Assembly (NCBI GenBank): GCA_913045225.1
Contig: CAJWPC010000001.1
Coordinates: 223,594 to 287,593, forward strand
Length of the DNA stretch: 64,000 nucleotides
Direction: 5' to 3'
Source of the DNA: an uncultured Rhodobiaceae bacterium
Lineage (GTDB): Bacteria; Pseudomonadota; Alphaproteobacteria; Rhizobiales; TMED25
The notes under the pieces are model-generated. The model worked only from the letters and a program-made list of their open reading frames with translations, searched no databases and was not told the origin of the DNA. A program made the translations under genes and the position numbers. Of this stretch, positions 25,382 to 35,582 are shown piece after piece; within the stretch, counting starts at the first letter, position 1; the number at the start of each line of letters is the position of its first letter.

Positions 25382-25933
25382 ATGGCAAGGACTCCAGTTA
25401 AAACAAAAGAAGAAAATAACGATTTTATCGATCGACTCGTCCACATTAATCGAGTTGCAAAAGTTGTCAAGGGTGGGCGACGATTTGGATTTGCTGCGCT
25501 GGTTGTGGTCGGAGACCAGAAAGGAAAAGTTGGTTTTGGCCACGGGAAGGCAAAAGAAGTTCCTGAAGCAATAAAAAAAGCAACTGATGATGCAAAGAGA
25601 GAAATGATCAAAGTGCCTCTTAGAGATGGTAGAACTTTACATCATGATGTTTATGGACATCACGGTGCTGGAAAGGTTTTGCTTAGATCCGCACCATCTG
25701 GTACTGGTATAATTGCTGGAGGGCCAATGCGGGCTATCTTTGAAGCTGTCGGAGTGCAAGATGTAGTTGCAAAATCACAGGGAACAGCAAACCCATATAA
25801 TATGGTGCGCGCAACATTTAATGCTCTAAAAAGTGAACAGAGCCCTCGTATGGTAGCTGCCAGAAGGGGTATGAAAGTCAGCAATCTTGTATCAAGAAGA
25901 AAAGAGTTAGCAATAGAAATAGATGATAGGTAA
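25382..25933 (+). CDS. rpsE: 30S ribosomal protein S5
   Basis: 183 aa; [26 protein letters not shown]. Confidence 0.97.
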   Translation: MARTPVKTKEENNDFIDRLVHINRVAKVVKGGRRFGFAALVVVGDQKGKVGFGHGKAKEVPEAIKKATDDAKREMIKVPLRDGRTLHHDVYGHHGAGKVLLRSAPSGTGIIAGGPMRAIFEAVGVQDVVAKSQGTANPYNMVRATFNALKSEQSPRMVAARRGMKVSNLVSRRKELAIEIDDR

Positions 25934-25936
25934 GAA

Positions 25937-26125
25937 ATGTCAACATCAAAAAAAACAATTACTGTAAAACAAATTGCGAGCTCAATTGGCAGGAAATTTG
26001 ATCAAAAGCAAACACTCATTGGTCTTGGTTTAAACAAAATTGGTAGAATAAGAGAGCTTGAGGACACCCCATCGATAAGAGGTATGGTGCGAAAAGTCAG
26101 TCACCTCGTAGAAATTATAGAATAG
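25937..26125 (+). CDS. rpmD: 50S ribosomal protein L30
   Basis: 62 aa; [23 protein letters not shown]. Confidence 0.95.
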   Translation: MSTSKKTITVKQIASSIGRKFDQKQTLIGLGLNKIGRIRELEDTPSIRGMVRKVSHLVEIIE

Positions 26126-26132
26126 GAATAAT

Positions 26133-26606
26133 TTGATGAAATTAAATGAATTATCAGATTTAGTTGGCGCAAAAAAGAATAGGAAGCGAGTTGGTCGAGG
26201 TATCGGTTCAGGCACCGGCAAAACGTCAGGGCGTGGCGTAAAAGGACAAAAGTCTCGTTCTGGTGTCGCGATAAAAGGATTTGAAGGTGGTCAAATGCCA
26301 CTTCACAGAAGGCTTCCAAAGCGTGGTTTTAATAATTTATTTTCAAAGAAATATAATGTCTTTAATCTGGATAGAATTCAGTATTTCATTGACAATGGTA
26401 AGATAGACGCAAAGCAAATCATAAATATAGATACTTTACTTGAGGCAAAGTTGATTAAGTCTGAGCGTGACGGATTAAAAATACTTGGAAGGGGTAAACT
26501 AACATCCAAAGTTGAGCTTGAGGTGTCAGGGGCCTCAGAGAAAGCAGTTAAGCTCGTTGAAAAAGCCGGTGGTAAAGTAACTGTGCTTGGTGCTGCAAAA
26601 AACTAA
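26133..26606 (+). CDS. rplO: 50S ribosomal protein L15
   Basis: 157 aa; [27 protein letters not shown] (start likely at second Met, 26136). Confidence 0.97.
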   Translation: MMKLNELSDLVGAKKNRKRVGRGIGSGTGKTSGRGVKGQKSRSGVAIKGFEGGQMPLHRRLPKRGFNNLFSKKYNVFNLDRIQYFIDNGKIDAKQIINIDTLLEAKLIKSERDGLKILGRGKLTSKVELEVSGASEKAVKLVEKAGGKVTVLGAAKN

Positions 26607-26636
26607 GGTTTGTTTAAATTTACAGAATGGTGACTC

Positions 26637-27968
26637 ATGGCATCTGCGGCTGAACAGCTTGCTTCAAATATAAATTTTTCAACTTTCGGTAAAGCCAAAG
26701 ATCTGCAAGGGCGAATATTATTCACACTTGGGGCTCTTTTAATATACAGACTCGGAACCTTTATTCCGCTGCCAGGAATTAATACATCCGCTTTAAATGA
26801 GTTATTTCAGCAAAATCAAAGCGGTATACTTGGCATGTTTGACATGTTTGCTGGCGGTGCTGTTGGTAGAATGGCAATTTTTGCTTTGAATATTATGCCA
26901 TATATATCCGCGGCAATTATTATGCAGCTATTGGTTGCAGTCTCGCCAGTTCTGGGGCAACTGAAAAAAGAGGGTGAACGAGGCAGAAAGCAAATCAATC
27001 AATATACAAGATATGGAACGGTATTTCTTGCCGCACTGCAAGCTTGGGGTATTTCAATAGGTCTTGAAGGTGCCGGTAATATTGTCATTGATCCCGGACT
27101 GTATTTCAGAATGTCTGCTGTAATAACGCTAGTTGGTGGTGTTGTATTTTTGATGTGGATCGGCGAGCAGGTTACGGCACGTGGTATTGGTAATGGTATT
27201 TCACTCATTATATTTGCGGGTATTGTTGCTGAGCTTCCATCCGCTCTGGTTAATACGCTTGAGTTAGGGCGACAAGGAGCACTATCAACTTGGTTAATTT
27301 TGGGTGTTTTGGTTTTGGCAATAATTGTCATTGTGACAATTGTCTATGTAGAAAGGGCTCAAAGGAAGCTAGTGGTTCAGTACCCAAGGAGACAACAAGG
27401 AAATAAGGTGTTTGAGGGTGATAGCTCACATTTACCACTAAAAGTCAATACTGCAGGGGTAATTCCTCCAATCTTTGCTTCTTCATTGCTGTTACTTCCA
27501 ATGACTGTTGCCAATTTCTCTACTGGTCAAGGACCGGATTGGATTAATTTTTTAAGTTCTTTTTTGGGCAGGGGACAACCTTTATACTTATTGTTTTATA
27601 TTTCTTTAATCGTATTTTTTGCTTTCTTCTATACAGCGATTGTCTTTAATCCTGCTGACACAGCTGATAACCTGAAGAAACAGGGTGGATTTATTCCTGG
27701 AATAAGACCCGGAGAGAAAACAGCTGAATATATAGATTATGTACTAACCAGAATTACATGTTTTGGCGCAGCATACTTGGCTGCGATATGTATATTACCT
27801 GAGATATTGATATCTTATGCAGCAATACCATTTTATTTTGGCGGAACATCATTACTTATTGTTGTTAATGTGACTATGGATACTGTTTCACAGGTTCAAA
27901 GCCACCTTCTAGCGCATCAATATGAAGGGCTAATAAGGAAATCTAATTTAAGAGGAAGACGGCGATGA
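26637..27968 (+). CDS. secY: preprotein translocase subunit SecY
   Basis: 443 aa multi-TM; PLPGINTSAL, YVERAQRKLVVQYPRRQ. Confidence 0.98.
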   Translation: MASAAEQLASNINFSTFGKAKDLQGRILFTLGALLIYRLGTFIPLPGINTSALNELFQQNQSGILGMFDMFAGGAVGRMAIFALNIMPYISAAIIMQLLVAVSPVLGQLKKEGERGRKQINQYTRYGTVFLAALQAWGISIGLEGAGNIVIDPGLYFRMSAVITLVGGVVFLMWIGEQVTARGIGNGISLIIFAGIVAELPSALVNTLELGRQGALSTWLILGVLVLAIIVIVTIVYVERAQRKLVVQYPRRQQGNKVFEGDSSHLPLKVNTAGVIPPIFASSLLLLPMTVANFSTGQGPDWINFLSSFLGRGQPLYLLFYISLIVFFAFFYTAIVFNPADTADNLKKQGGFIPGIRPGEKTAEYIDYVLTRITCFGAAYLAAICILPEILISYAAIPFYFGGTSLLIVVNVTMDTVSQVQSHLLAHQYEGLIRKSNLRGRRR

Positions 27969-28540
27969 ACCTCATCTTATTAGGCCCCCCTGGTTGCGGT
28001 AAGGGTACGCAAGCAGTAAACCTTGTTAAGAAATATGATTATTATCAGCTTTCAACCGGTGATATGCTTAGGGAAGCTGTTGCAAATGAGACACAAACTG
28101 GAAAAATTGTAAAGGATGTCTTGGCAAGCGGAAAACTAGTTGATGATGAGTTAATCATCAAGATAATGGAGGAAAAATTAATTGCGACAAAATCAAAGCC
28201 AGGACGAATATTTGACGGCTTTCCAAGGACACTAATTCAAGCGAATGAACTTGAAGGCTTATTAAAGCGTTACCAAATGAAACTTGACTTAGTAATTGAA
28301 TTGGTGGTTGACCAGCATTCTCTTTTGGAGAGGATCCTGAAAAGAGCAAAAGAGAGTGAAGAGAAAAGAGATGATGATAATTCAGTTATTGTGAAAAAAA
28401 GATTAGAGGTATATAACAAGGAAACAAAGCCAATAGTTGATTTTTATAGCTCTAAATATAATTTAAACAAAATCGACGGTATGCAGAGCATTCAGGAGGT
28501 AAGTAATACAATCGAAAATTTGATTGAAAACAAACATTAA
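27965..28540 (+). CDS. adk: adenylate kinase (short LID form)
   Basis: 191 aa; GPPGCGKGTQA, STGDMLREAV, DGFPRTLIQA. Confidence 0.95.
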   Translation: MNLILLGPPGCGKGTQAVNLVKKYDYYQLSTGDMLREAVANETQTGKIVKDVLASGKLVDDELIIKIMEEKLIATKSKPGRIFDGFPRTLIQANELEGLLKRYQMKLDLVIELVVDQHSLLERILKRAKESEEKRDDDNSVIVKKRLEVYNKETKPIVDFYSSKYNLNKIDGMQSIQEVSNTIENLIENKH

Positions 28541-28550
28541 TTAACCAGAT

Positions 28551-28576
28551 ATTATCAAACGATTATGTTTGATAAT
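28551..28576 (+). repeat. inverted repeat / hairpin between adk and rpsM
   Basis: ATTATCAAAC - GATTAT - GTTTGATAAT, perfect 10-bp arms; no U-tract follows. Confidence 0.6.
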
Positions 28577-28653
28577 ACTAATAATTGTTGGTATAACACA
28601 AATATATTAAGCTAGACTTTTTTATCCAACAAATTGACATAAGGAGAAGTAAA

Positions 28654-29022
28654 TTGGCAAGGATTGCAGGAGTTAACATTCCAACCAATAAGAGAGTAGA
28701 AATAGCACTGCGCTCAATACATGGTATTGGGCCGATTAAAGCTAGGGAAATTTGTGAAAAGGTAAAAATAGAAAATACAAAGAGGGTCAATCAACTCTCT
28801 GATTCTGAGGTCATTGCTATTCGTGAAGCAATTGATAGTGATTATCTAGTCGAAGGGGATCTAAGGCGTGAAGTAGCAATGAATATTAAAGGTATGATGG
28901 ATTTGGGCTGTTATAGAGGTCTAAGGCATAGAAGAGGATTACCTGTGCGAGGTCAGAGAACTTCCACAAATGCACGAACTAGAAAAGGTCCCGCAAAACC
29001 TATAGCTGGTAAAAAGAAATAG
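28654..29022 (+). CDS. rpsM: 30S ribosomal protein S13
   Basis: 122 aa; [26 protein letters not shown] (TTG start). Confidence 0.97.
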   Translation: MARIAGVNIPTNKRVEIALRSIHGIGPIKAREICEKVKIENTKRVNQLSDSEVIAIREAIDSDYLVEGDLRREVAMNIKGMMDLGCYRGLRHRRGLPVRGQRTSTNARTRKGPAKPIAGKKK

Positions 29023-29032
29023 CGAGAACTAA

Positions 29033-29422
29033 ATGGTCAAAGATAAAACAAGAGTAAAGAGAAGAGAGAAAAAGAATATTACATCGGGTATTGCCTTCGT
29101 TAATGCTACATATAACAACACAATGATAACAATTACGGATGCTCAAGGAAATGCAATTTCATGGTCATCTGCCGGTGGGATGGGTTTTAAAGGTTCACGT
29201 AAATCAACTCCATACGCGGCACAAGTTGCAGCTGAAGATGCGGCAAGGAAAGCAATGGAGCATGGGATGAAAACAATTGAAGTAATGGTAAAAGGACCCG
29301 GTACTGGTCGAGAGTCAGCACTCAGAGCTCTACAATCAACTGGCTTTACCATAACGTCTATAAAGGATGTCACTCCAATACCCCATAATGGCTGTAGGCC
29401 ACCAAAAAGGCGTCGTGTATAG
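29033..29422 (+). CDS. rpsK: 30S ribosomal protein S11
   Basis: 129 aa; [34 protein letters not shown]. Confidence 0.98.
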   Translation: MVKDKTRVKRREKKNITSGIAFVNATYNNTMITITDAQGNAISWSSAGGMGFKGSRKSTPYAAQVAAEDAARKAMEHGMKTIEVMVKGPGTGRESALRALQSTGFTITSIKDVTPIPHNGCRPPKRRRV

Positions 29423-29476
29423 GATTAAAGGTAGATTTTCTAAATAAATTTTAAAAAAAGATCAAAGAGGTAAGTT

Positions 29477-30493
29477 GTGATAGAAAAAAACTGGCAGGAA
29501 CTTATAAAGCCAAATAAAATAGAAATAAAGGAAGATAACTCTGGTAAGAATGTCTCAAGACTCACCGTAGAGCCACTTGAGAAAGGATTCGGGCTAACAA
29601 TAGGTAATTCTTTGCGTAGAATCCTATTATCCTCATTGCAGGGTAGCGCAATCACTTCCGTCAAAATTGATGGAGTTTTACATGAATTTTCAGCAATTTC
29701 AGGAGTTAGAGAGGACGTAACCGACATAATATTGAATATTAAAGATGTTGCTCTTAAAATGCATACTGATACAGAGATCAAAATGATCTTAAATAAAACT
29801 GGGCCATGTACTGTTGTTGCTGGAGATATTGAGTCATCCACCGATGTAGAAATACTCAATCCAGAGACTGTCATATGCACACTTGATGACAAGGTTAATG
29901 TTCGTATGGAATTCATTGCAAGAACAGGAAGAGGTTATGTGCCTGCAGAAAAAAACAGGTCAGAAGATGAACCAGTTGGATTGATACCAATAGATAGCTT
30001 ATTTTCACCTGTGAAGCGTGTCTCCTACGAAATCGAAAATACACGGGAGGGGCAAATTCTAGACTACGATAAGTTGAATATGACAATTGAAACGGATGGA
30101 TCTGTCAGGCCTGAAGATGCAGTCGCTTTTGCAGCACGAATTATGCAAGACCAATTAGATGTCTTCGTTAATTTTGAAGAACCGGTTGCGCCAGTGGTAG
30201 AGGATAAAGCGCCTGAGTTAACATTTAATCCCGCTCTACTGAAGAAGGTTGACGAGTTAGAATTGTCGGTTAGATCTGCGAACTGCCTAAAAAATGATAA
30301 TATAGTTTATATTGGCGATCTAATACTAAAATCCGAGTCAGAGATGTTAAGAACACCAAATTTTGGAAGAAAATCCTTGAATGAAATTAAAGAGGTGCTA
30401 GCACAGATGGGTCTCCATCTTGGAATGAATATTCCAAATTGGCCACCTGAAAATATCGATGATCTTGCAAAAAGATATGAGGAAAGCTACTAA
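29477..30493 (+). CDS. rpoA: DNA-directed RNA polymerase subunit alpha
   Basis: 338 aa; [27 protein letters not shown]; alpha-[13 protein letters not shown]. Confidence 0.98.
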   Translation: MIEKNWQELIKPNKIEIKEDNSGKNVSRLTVEPLEKGFGLTIGNSLRRILLSSLQGSAITSVKIDGVLHEFSAISGVREDVTDIILNIKDVALKMHTDTEIKMILNKTGPCTVVAGDIESSTDVEILNPETVICTLDDKVNVRMEFIARTGRGYVPAEKNRSEDEPVGLIPIDSLFSPVKRVSYEIENTREGQILDYDKLNMTIETDGSVRPEDAVAFAARIMQDQLDVFVNFEEPVAPVVEDKAPELTFNPALLKKVDELELSVRSANCLKNDNIVYIGDLILKSESEMLRTPNFGRKSLNEIKEVLAQMGLHLGMNIPNWPPENIDDLAKRYEESY

Positions 30494-30517
30494 GCTTATA
30501 ATCCAAAGGATAGATAA

Positions 30518-30958
30518 ATGCGCCATAATAAAGCACAAAGGAAATTGAACAGGACAGCTAGCCATCGGAAAGCTATGTTTTCAAATATGGCTAACGCGCT
30601 AATTAAACATGAGCAAATCATGACGACTCTGCCAAAGGCGAAAGAATTAAGGCCAATTGTTGAGAAATTAGTAACATTGTCAAGAACAAATAGCCTACAT
30701 GCCAGAAGGCAAGCAATATCGAAACTGCAAGATACTGCCATGGTATCTAAACTATTTGACGTGCTCGGCCCAAGGTACGCAGATAGAGCTGGCGGTTACA
30801 CCCGCATAATCAAAGCTGGCTTCAGATATGGTGACTCAGCGCCAATGGCAGTCATTGAATTTATTGACAGAGATAAGGGTGCAAAAGGTCAAGATTCTGG
30901 CCCTGTCCAAATCCAAGATATTGAAGAAGAAACCGAAAATACAAACGCAATTGCATAG
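30518..30958 (+). CDS. rplQ: 50S ribosomal protein L17
   Basis: 146 aa; [29 protein letters not shown]. Confidence 0.97.
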   Translation: MRHNKAQRKLNRTASHRKAMFSNMANALIKHEQIMTTLPKAKELRPIVEKLVTLSRTNSLHARRQAISKLQDTAMVSKLFDVLGPRYADRAGGYTRIIKAGFRYGDSAPMAVIEFIDRDKGAKGQDSGPVQIQDIEEETENTNAIA

Positions 30959-30961
30959 GTC

Positions 30962-31333
30962 ATGTTGAAAGTCATATATGTTGGCTTTGGCGGTTTTATT
31001 GGCTCAATATTGAGGTATTCTCTGTATTTTTTAACGAGCAACATACTTGGATATACAACGCCAGTAGCAACCCTATTTGTGAATATCATTGGATGTTTTT
31101 TGATTGGTTGTGCTTATCAGTTATTCAGTGCACATCTTGTAGTTTCTGAAAATTTGCGGTTATTTATTATGATTGGCTTGCTCGGAGGTTTTACTACATT
31201 TTCAGCATTTTCTATTGATGCGTTTCTTCTATATCAAAATAGTGGAAAAATATTAGCTATAGCGTATGCAGTTTTATCTATTACATTATCATTACTGGCA
31301 ACGCTAGCAGGGGTTTGGTTGATTAAATCGTAA
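30962..31333 (+). CDS. crcB: fluoride efflux channel CrcB/Fluc
   Basis: 123 aa, 4 TM; GGFIGSILRY, FVNIIGCFLIG, GGFTTFSAFS. Confidence 0.92.
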   Translation: MLKVIYVGFGGFIGSILRYSLYFLTSNILGYTTPVATLFVNIIGCFLIGCAYQLFSAHLVVSENLRLFIMIGLLGGFTTFSAFSIDAFLLYQNSGKILAIAYAVLSITLSLLATLAGVWLIKS

Positions 31334-31350
31334 GTGCAAAGGTTAATATC

Positions 31351-32271
31351 ATGTATCAAATTGTAAAAAACGACGATAGCGGAGTTAGATTAGACAGATG
31401 GCTAAAAGAAAATTTACAAGATATTACTTATGTTGAGATTCAAAAATTAATCCGAACAGGACAAGTAAGAGTCGATGGGGGACGAAAAAAGCAAAATTAT
31501 AGGGTAAATTCGGGAGAAAAAGTCAGATTTCCTCCTAAATTTACGAAGATGAATATCGATATAAACAAAAACATGCCAAAAAATACGGCATTCAGTCTAG
31601 AAGAGATCAAGATTTATGAAGATGATAGCTTGATTGTAATAAATAAACCATATGGTTTATCTACTCAGGGAGGCACAAAAGTTAAGTATCATATTGATGG
31701 ATTGTTATCTATAGAAAATGAGAATGACAAGAATAATTATAGACTAATTCATAGATTGGATAAATATACAAGTGGTGCTCTAATTGTGGCAAAGAAAAGG
31801 GAAAGCGCATCATTTTACACTAAGAAATTCTTTCGTAAGGAAATAAAAAAAACATATTTAGCGCTAACACGCGGTGTACCTGATATCAAAACAGGCTTGA
31901 TCAGCTTTCCTATAGAAAAATCAAATTTAAAAAAAATGTCAAAAAATCAGGATCAATTTCAAGATGCTGTGACCCAATATGAAGTTATCGAAACAACAAA
32001 AGATAGAGTATCTCTGATCAGATTAGAGCCTATTACTGGTAGAAAGCATCAGATCCGTAGGCATTTAAGCATGTTAAATACTCCAATCATTGGAGATAAA
32101 AAATATGGCAATGATGATGCGCCAGAGAATACTGAAAAGCGATTTTATTTACACGCTTATAAGATAGAGTTTCCCCGCTACAGTGATGGGAAAAATATTT
32201 TAATAAAGGCAGAAATTCCTCAATATTTTGAGGAAGCCATGAGTACTCTCGGGATCCAATTTGATGAATAA
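31351..32271 (+). CDS. rluC: RluA/RluC-family 23S rRNA pseudouridine synthase
   Basis: 306 aa; S4-like N-term, IHRLDKYTSGALIVAKK, ITGRKHQIRRHL. Confidence 0.88.
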   Translation: MYQIVKNDDSGVRLDRWLKENLQDITYVEIQKLIRTGQVRVDGGRKKQNYRVNSGEKVRFPPKFTKMNIDINKNMPKNTAFSLEEIKIYEDDSLIVINKPYGLSTQGGTKVKYHIDGLLSIENENDKNNYRLIHRLDKYTSGALIVAKKRESASFYTKKFFRKEIKKTYLALTRGVPDIKTGLISFPIEKSNLKKMSKNQDQFQDAVTQYEVIETTKDRVSLIRLEPITGRKHQIRRHLSMLNTPIIGDKKYGNDDAPENTEKRFYLHAYKIEFPRYSDGKNILIKAEIPQYFEEAMSTLGIQFDE

Positions 32272-32965
32272 AAAATCATTAAAAAAAACAATAATTGAAA
32301 AATTTGACTTAAGCCTGACGGATAAGGGTTGTTTCCTAACCTTTGGGGGTGAAATATATTTAACTAAAAATGGTAACAAGGTATGCGTACCTAATGAAAA
32401 TTTAATAGAAATACTTAAACCAGAATTTAAGGATTATAATATTTTGGAGTGTTCAAAATTTTCACTCACTAAAATACTTATTAGCTTTGCGGATCAATTA
32501 CCTCATGAAAAAAGTATTTTTGTTGATGAATTGATAAAGTATTTAGAGACTGACCTCTTGTTTTATAGAGTGTCTAGCCCGAGAAACTTATCTGTTTCTC
32601 AGAGTGAAAAATGGGATAAAATAATTCATATTTTTGACAGTATCTTTCAAACCTCTTGGAGTGTATCCACAAACATCATGCCCCTAAAACAGGACCCTGA
32701 AAGTATTCAAAAAATAAAAGATTATCTAATAAGCCTTGATATACTTAATCTCCATATTATGACATATCTATTAAAGGTTACAGGTTCATGTATCGTCACA
32801 GTGTTATGCAATATTAAGAAATTAGACGCGATGGAAGCTTGGGAGTCCGTTAATATAGAAGAGCTCTGGTATAATAAAATTTACAATGATAACGAAAAAA
32901 AAGAAGAATTGGACAGCCAGATGGCGGAAGTTGATTTCTATATTAAATTACTTGACTCCATATAG
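32261..32965 (+). CDS. ATP12 family (F1-ATPase assembly) chaperone
   Basis: 234 aa; LISFADQLPHEKSIFVDELIKYLETDLLFYR and WDKIIHIFD; follows an rluC-like gene as in many alphaproteobacteria. Confidence 0.8.
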   Translation: MMNKKSLKKTIIEKFDLSLTDKGCFLTFGGEIYLTKNGNKVCVPNENLIEILKPEFKDYNILECSKFSLTKILISFADQLPHEKSIFVDELIKYLETDLLFYRVSSPRNLSVSQSEKWDKIIHIFDSIFQTSWSVSTNIMPLKQDPESIQKIKDYLISLDILNLHIMTYLLKVTGSCIVTVLCNIKKLDAMEAWESVNIEELWYNKIYNDNEKKEELDSQMAEVDFYIKLLDSI

Positions 32966-33619
32966 GTCCAGATAATCAAGTTGCTTTAAATCGCCAACTT
33001 TTGATTGAAAATTCCTAATGAACTCTCTATCGAATTTATCCATAGTAATTAAATCATTTATTTTTTTAACACTCGTAACATTATAATCACGAAGTCCGCA
33101 TGGGATTATTCCATTAAAATAATTGAGATCAGGATCTATGTTAATTGCTACACCATGTAATGATATCCACTTCTTTATTTTTAACCCAATTGCTCCAATC
33201 TTCTCTTCTTGACCTCCATTTTTGACCCACAATCCGATACGGTCTCGATGAGGATATGCATCTATATCGAAGTTAGTGAAAGTTTTTATCAATACTTCCT
33301 CGAGGTTTTTTATAAATGATCTAATATCCCTGTCAAATCTACCAAGGTCCAGCATTAGATATATAATTCTTTGCCCTGGACCGTGGTATGTATATCGTCC
33401 TCCTCTTGGTGTTTTAAATACAGGAACCTGTCCTGAATCGAGTAGTTCATCATTCTTTGCGCTAGAACCTGCGGTGTAAACGTGAGGATGCTCTAAAAAC
33501 CAAATTAATTCAGGGGCGGTACCATTATTTATAAGATCAACCCTTCTATCCATGAAATTAACTGCAATTTCATATTCCACTGGTGATTTACTTATTATGT
33601 ACTCTATTTCCTTATGCAT
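32948..33619 (-). CDS. lipB: lipoyl(octanoyl) transferase
   Basis: 223 aa; TPRGGRYTYHGPGQRIIYLMLDL, KIGAIGLKIKKWISLHGVAINI, PCGL. Confidence 0.95.
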   Translation of the reverse strand: MHKEIEYIISKSPVEYEIAVNFMDRRVDLINNGTAPELIWFLEHPHVYTAGSSAKNDELLDSGQVPVFKTPRGGRYTYHGPGQRIIYLMLDLGRFDRDIRSFIKNLEEVLIKTFTNFDIDAYPHRDRIGLWVKNGGQEEKIGAIGLKIKKWISLHGVAINIDPDLNYFNGIIPCGLRDYNVTSVKKINDLITMDKFDREFIRNFQSKVGDLKQLDYLDLYGVK

Positions 33620-33699
33620 TAAACGCTATTTCATATTAATCTGATTGCTAAATAATATCATTCAAATATATTAAGTTGTATAAAAATAAAATATATCGT

Positions 33700-33786
33700 G
33701 CGATCGTGGCGGAATTGGTAGACGCGCAGCGTTGAGGTCGCTGTAGAGGAAACTCTGTGGAAGTTCGAATCTTCTCGATCGCACCA
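33700..33786 (+). tRNA. tRNA-Leu (GAG)
   Basis: GCGATCG...CGATCGC ACCA, anticodon loop TTGAGGT, long variable arm. Confidence 0.93.
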
Positions 33787-33813
33787 TCTACCATTTTATT
33801 TTTTTAAAATTGT

Positions 33814-34182
33814 TTGCAATCTCATGAAATCACCATGACTATTTTACTGTTAATGTTCATTCCAATTATTCTAGCCTTGCTAATAAAATTCAAGATACTT
33901 GGGTATATCATTTACCTATTGCCTTATATACTAAGAGTATTTTCGCGAGTAAAACAATCAAATCCTAATTACCCAAGGCAAAATATTGATATATCTGGGA
34001 TTGAAGAGGCATATGAAATACTTGGACTTACAATGGATGCCAGTGATGAGGAAATCGATCGTGCGTATAAAGAGTTAATTCGGAAAAATCACCCTGATAT
34101 GGGTGGCAGCGAGTATATTGCCAAAAAAATCAACGCAGCTAGAGAATATATAATTAAAAGTAAAGAAACTAGGGGAAGATAG
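33814..34182 (+). CDS. membrane-anchored J-domain (DnaJ-like) protein
   Basis: 122 aa; N-terminal TM then EAYEILGLTMDASDEEIDRAYKELIRKNHPDMGGS (HPD motif). Confidence 0.85.
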   Translation: MQSHEITMTILLLMFIPIILALLIKFKILGYIIYLLPYILRVFSRVKQSNPNYPRQNIDISGIEEAYEILGLTMDASDEEIDRAYKELIRKNHPDMGGSEYIAKKINAAREYIIKSKETRGR

Positions 34183-35125
34183 TTAATATTTTATCGACTC
34201 GGTTACTAAGTATTTCGAACCTTGATTGTCTCCTCTCTTCAGATTTCACTGAATTATATTTTAGGTTTATTTTTTTCTGTTCGATAAAAGGATTGGATTT
34301 CGGAAAAGGTATTTCGTACTTTGCGAGCTTTATTGATTTATTTAAGACTTTTACCATGTTTGAATTCCGTGATGTCGAAGAACTACCGCCCATTACAACG
34401 GAGATAATTTCTTTATTTTCCTTCATCACATAAGAAATTAAATTGAAACCAGACATATTTGTGAATCCGGTTTTCATTCCTTTTGTTCCCGGATATGAAA
34501 ATAGTAATTTATTATGGCTACGGTATGTTTTGCCTTCAAAAACAAATTCTTTCTGCGAGAATACCCTCGACTCATCAGGAAAATCTTTTAAAATCCTTAG
34601 GCCGAGGATAGCCATATCAAATGCAGTTGTCTTTTGGTAATTATTATGGAGCCCTGATGCATTTCTAAAACTTGTTTGATACATTCCGAGTTCTCGTGCT
34701 TTATTAGTCATTCGTGTCGCAAAGCTCTCCTCTGTACCAGATAAATGCTCAGCTACGGCAGTTGCGACATCATTTGCAGACTTTATTGCAAGTGCCTTGA
34801 TAGCATTACTAAGTGTTATTGTTTCACCTGGTGCAAGACCGAGTTTTGATGCTGGCATACTTGAGGCATTTCGACTGAATGTAACTAAATCTGATTTCTG
34901 AATTTTACCATCTTCAAGTTCCTCAAAAATCAAATAAAGCGTCATAACTTTTGTAAGAGATGCAGGATATCTTGTTTGAAAACCTCTATTATTGTGTAAT
35001 ATCTCACCCGAGATAGCATCGAGGCTAAAGGATGAATATTTTGGGGCAGCAATCGTATCCGTTGAAAAAAAATAAATAATCAAAAAAAGAAAAACAGACA
35101 CAAAATTTCTTTTATTAGTATGCAT
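34169..35125 (-). CDS. D-alanyl-D-alanine carboxypeptidase (penicillin-binding protein 5/6 type)
   Basis: 318 aa; signal peptide, SLTK, SAND, GTKGMKTGFT. Confidence 0.9.
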   Translation of the reverse strand: MHTNKRNFVSVFLFLIIYFFSTDTIAAPKYSSFSLDAISGEILHNNRGFQTRYPASLTKVMTLYLIFEELEDGKIQKSDLVTFSRNASSMPASKLGLAPGETITLSNAIKALAIKSANDVATAVAEHLSGTEESFATRMTNKARELGMYQTSFRNASGLHNNYQKTTAFDMAILGLRILKDFPDESRVFSQKEFVFEGKTYRSHNKLLFSYPGTKGMKTGFTNMSGFNLISYVMKENKEIISVVMGGSSSTSRNSNMVKVLNKSIKLAKYEIPFPKSNPFIEQKKINLKYNSVKSEERRQSRFEILSNRVDKILTIFP

Positions 35126-35270
35126 TGCAAAAAAATACCATTTAATTCTTATATTTTACTTAATCAAGTTATATATTTTTTAAAAAAAATGATTTTTAAA
35201 ATTGATTTTTATTTTTTTTTCCCCAAATATTATAGTACGTAAGTATGTAAAAAGTTGGAATGTAGTACGA

Positions 35271-35582
35271 ATGACCAATAATGTCGCTTCAAACAAAACT
35301 CAAACGCTTATAAAGGATAAGTTAAAGCGCCCCAGTATGTATGAGGTTATTCTATTAAATGATGACTACACTCCAATGGAATTTGTTGTAGATGTTCTCA
35401 TGAAATATTTTGGGAAAGACATCAATCAAGCAAATGAGGTGATGATGCATGTTCACAGAAATGGTACAGGTTTGTGTGGTATCTATCCTTTTGATATTGC
35501 TGAGACTAAAGTGATGCAAGTTATGAATTATTCAATAAAGAATGGTCATCCATTACAATGCAAGATGGAGAAAAATAAATAA
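35271..35582 (+). CDS. clpS: ClpA adaptor ClpS
   Basis: [44 protein letters not shown]; likely start ATG 35271 (MTNNVASNK), not 35202 of the ORF track. Confidence 0.92.
   Translation: MTNNVASNKTQTLIKDKLKRPSMYEVILLNDDYTPMEFVVDVLMKYFGKDINQANEVMMHVHRNGTGLCGIYPFDIAETKVMQVMNYSIKNGHPLQCKMEKNK

Noticed and set aside
30940-30965. Fluoride riboswitch for crcB
   Set aside because: Only 3 nt separate rplQ and crcB; no room for a riboswitch
31780-31850. HRLDKYTSG variant in the RluC-like protein
   Set aside because: Catalytic Asp in HRLD is intact; the Tyr position varies among RluA-family members
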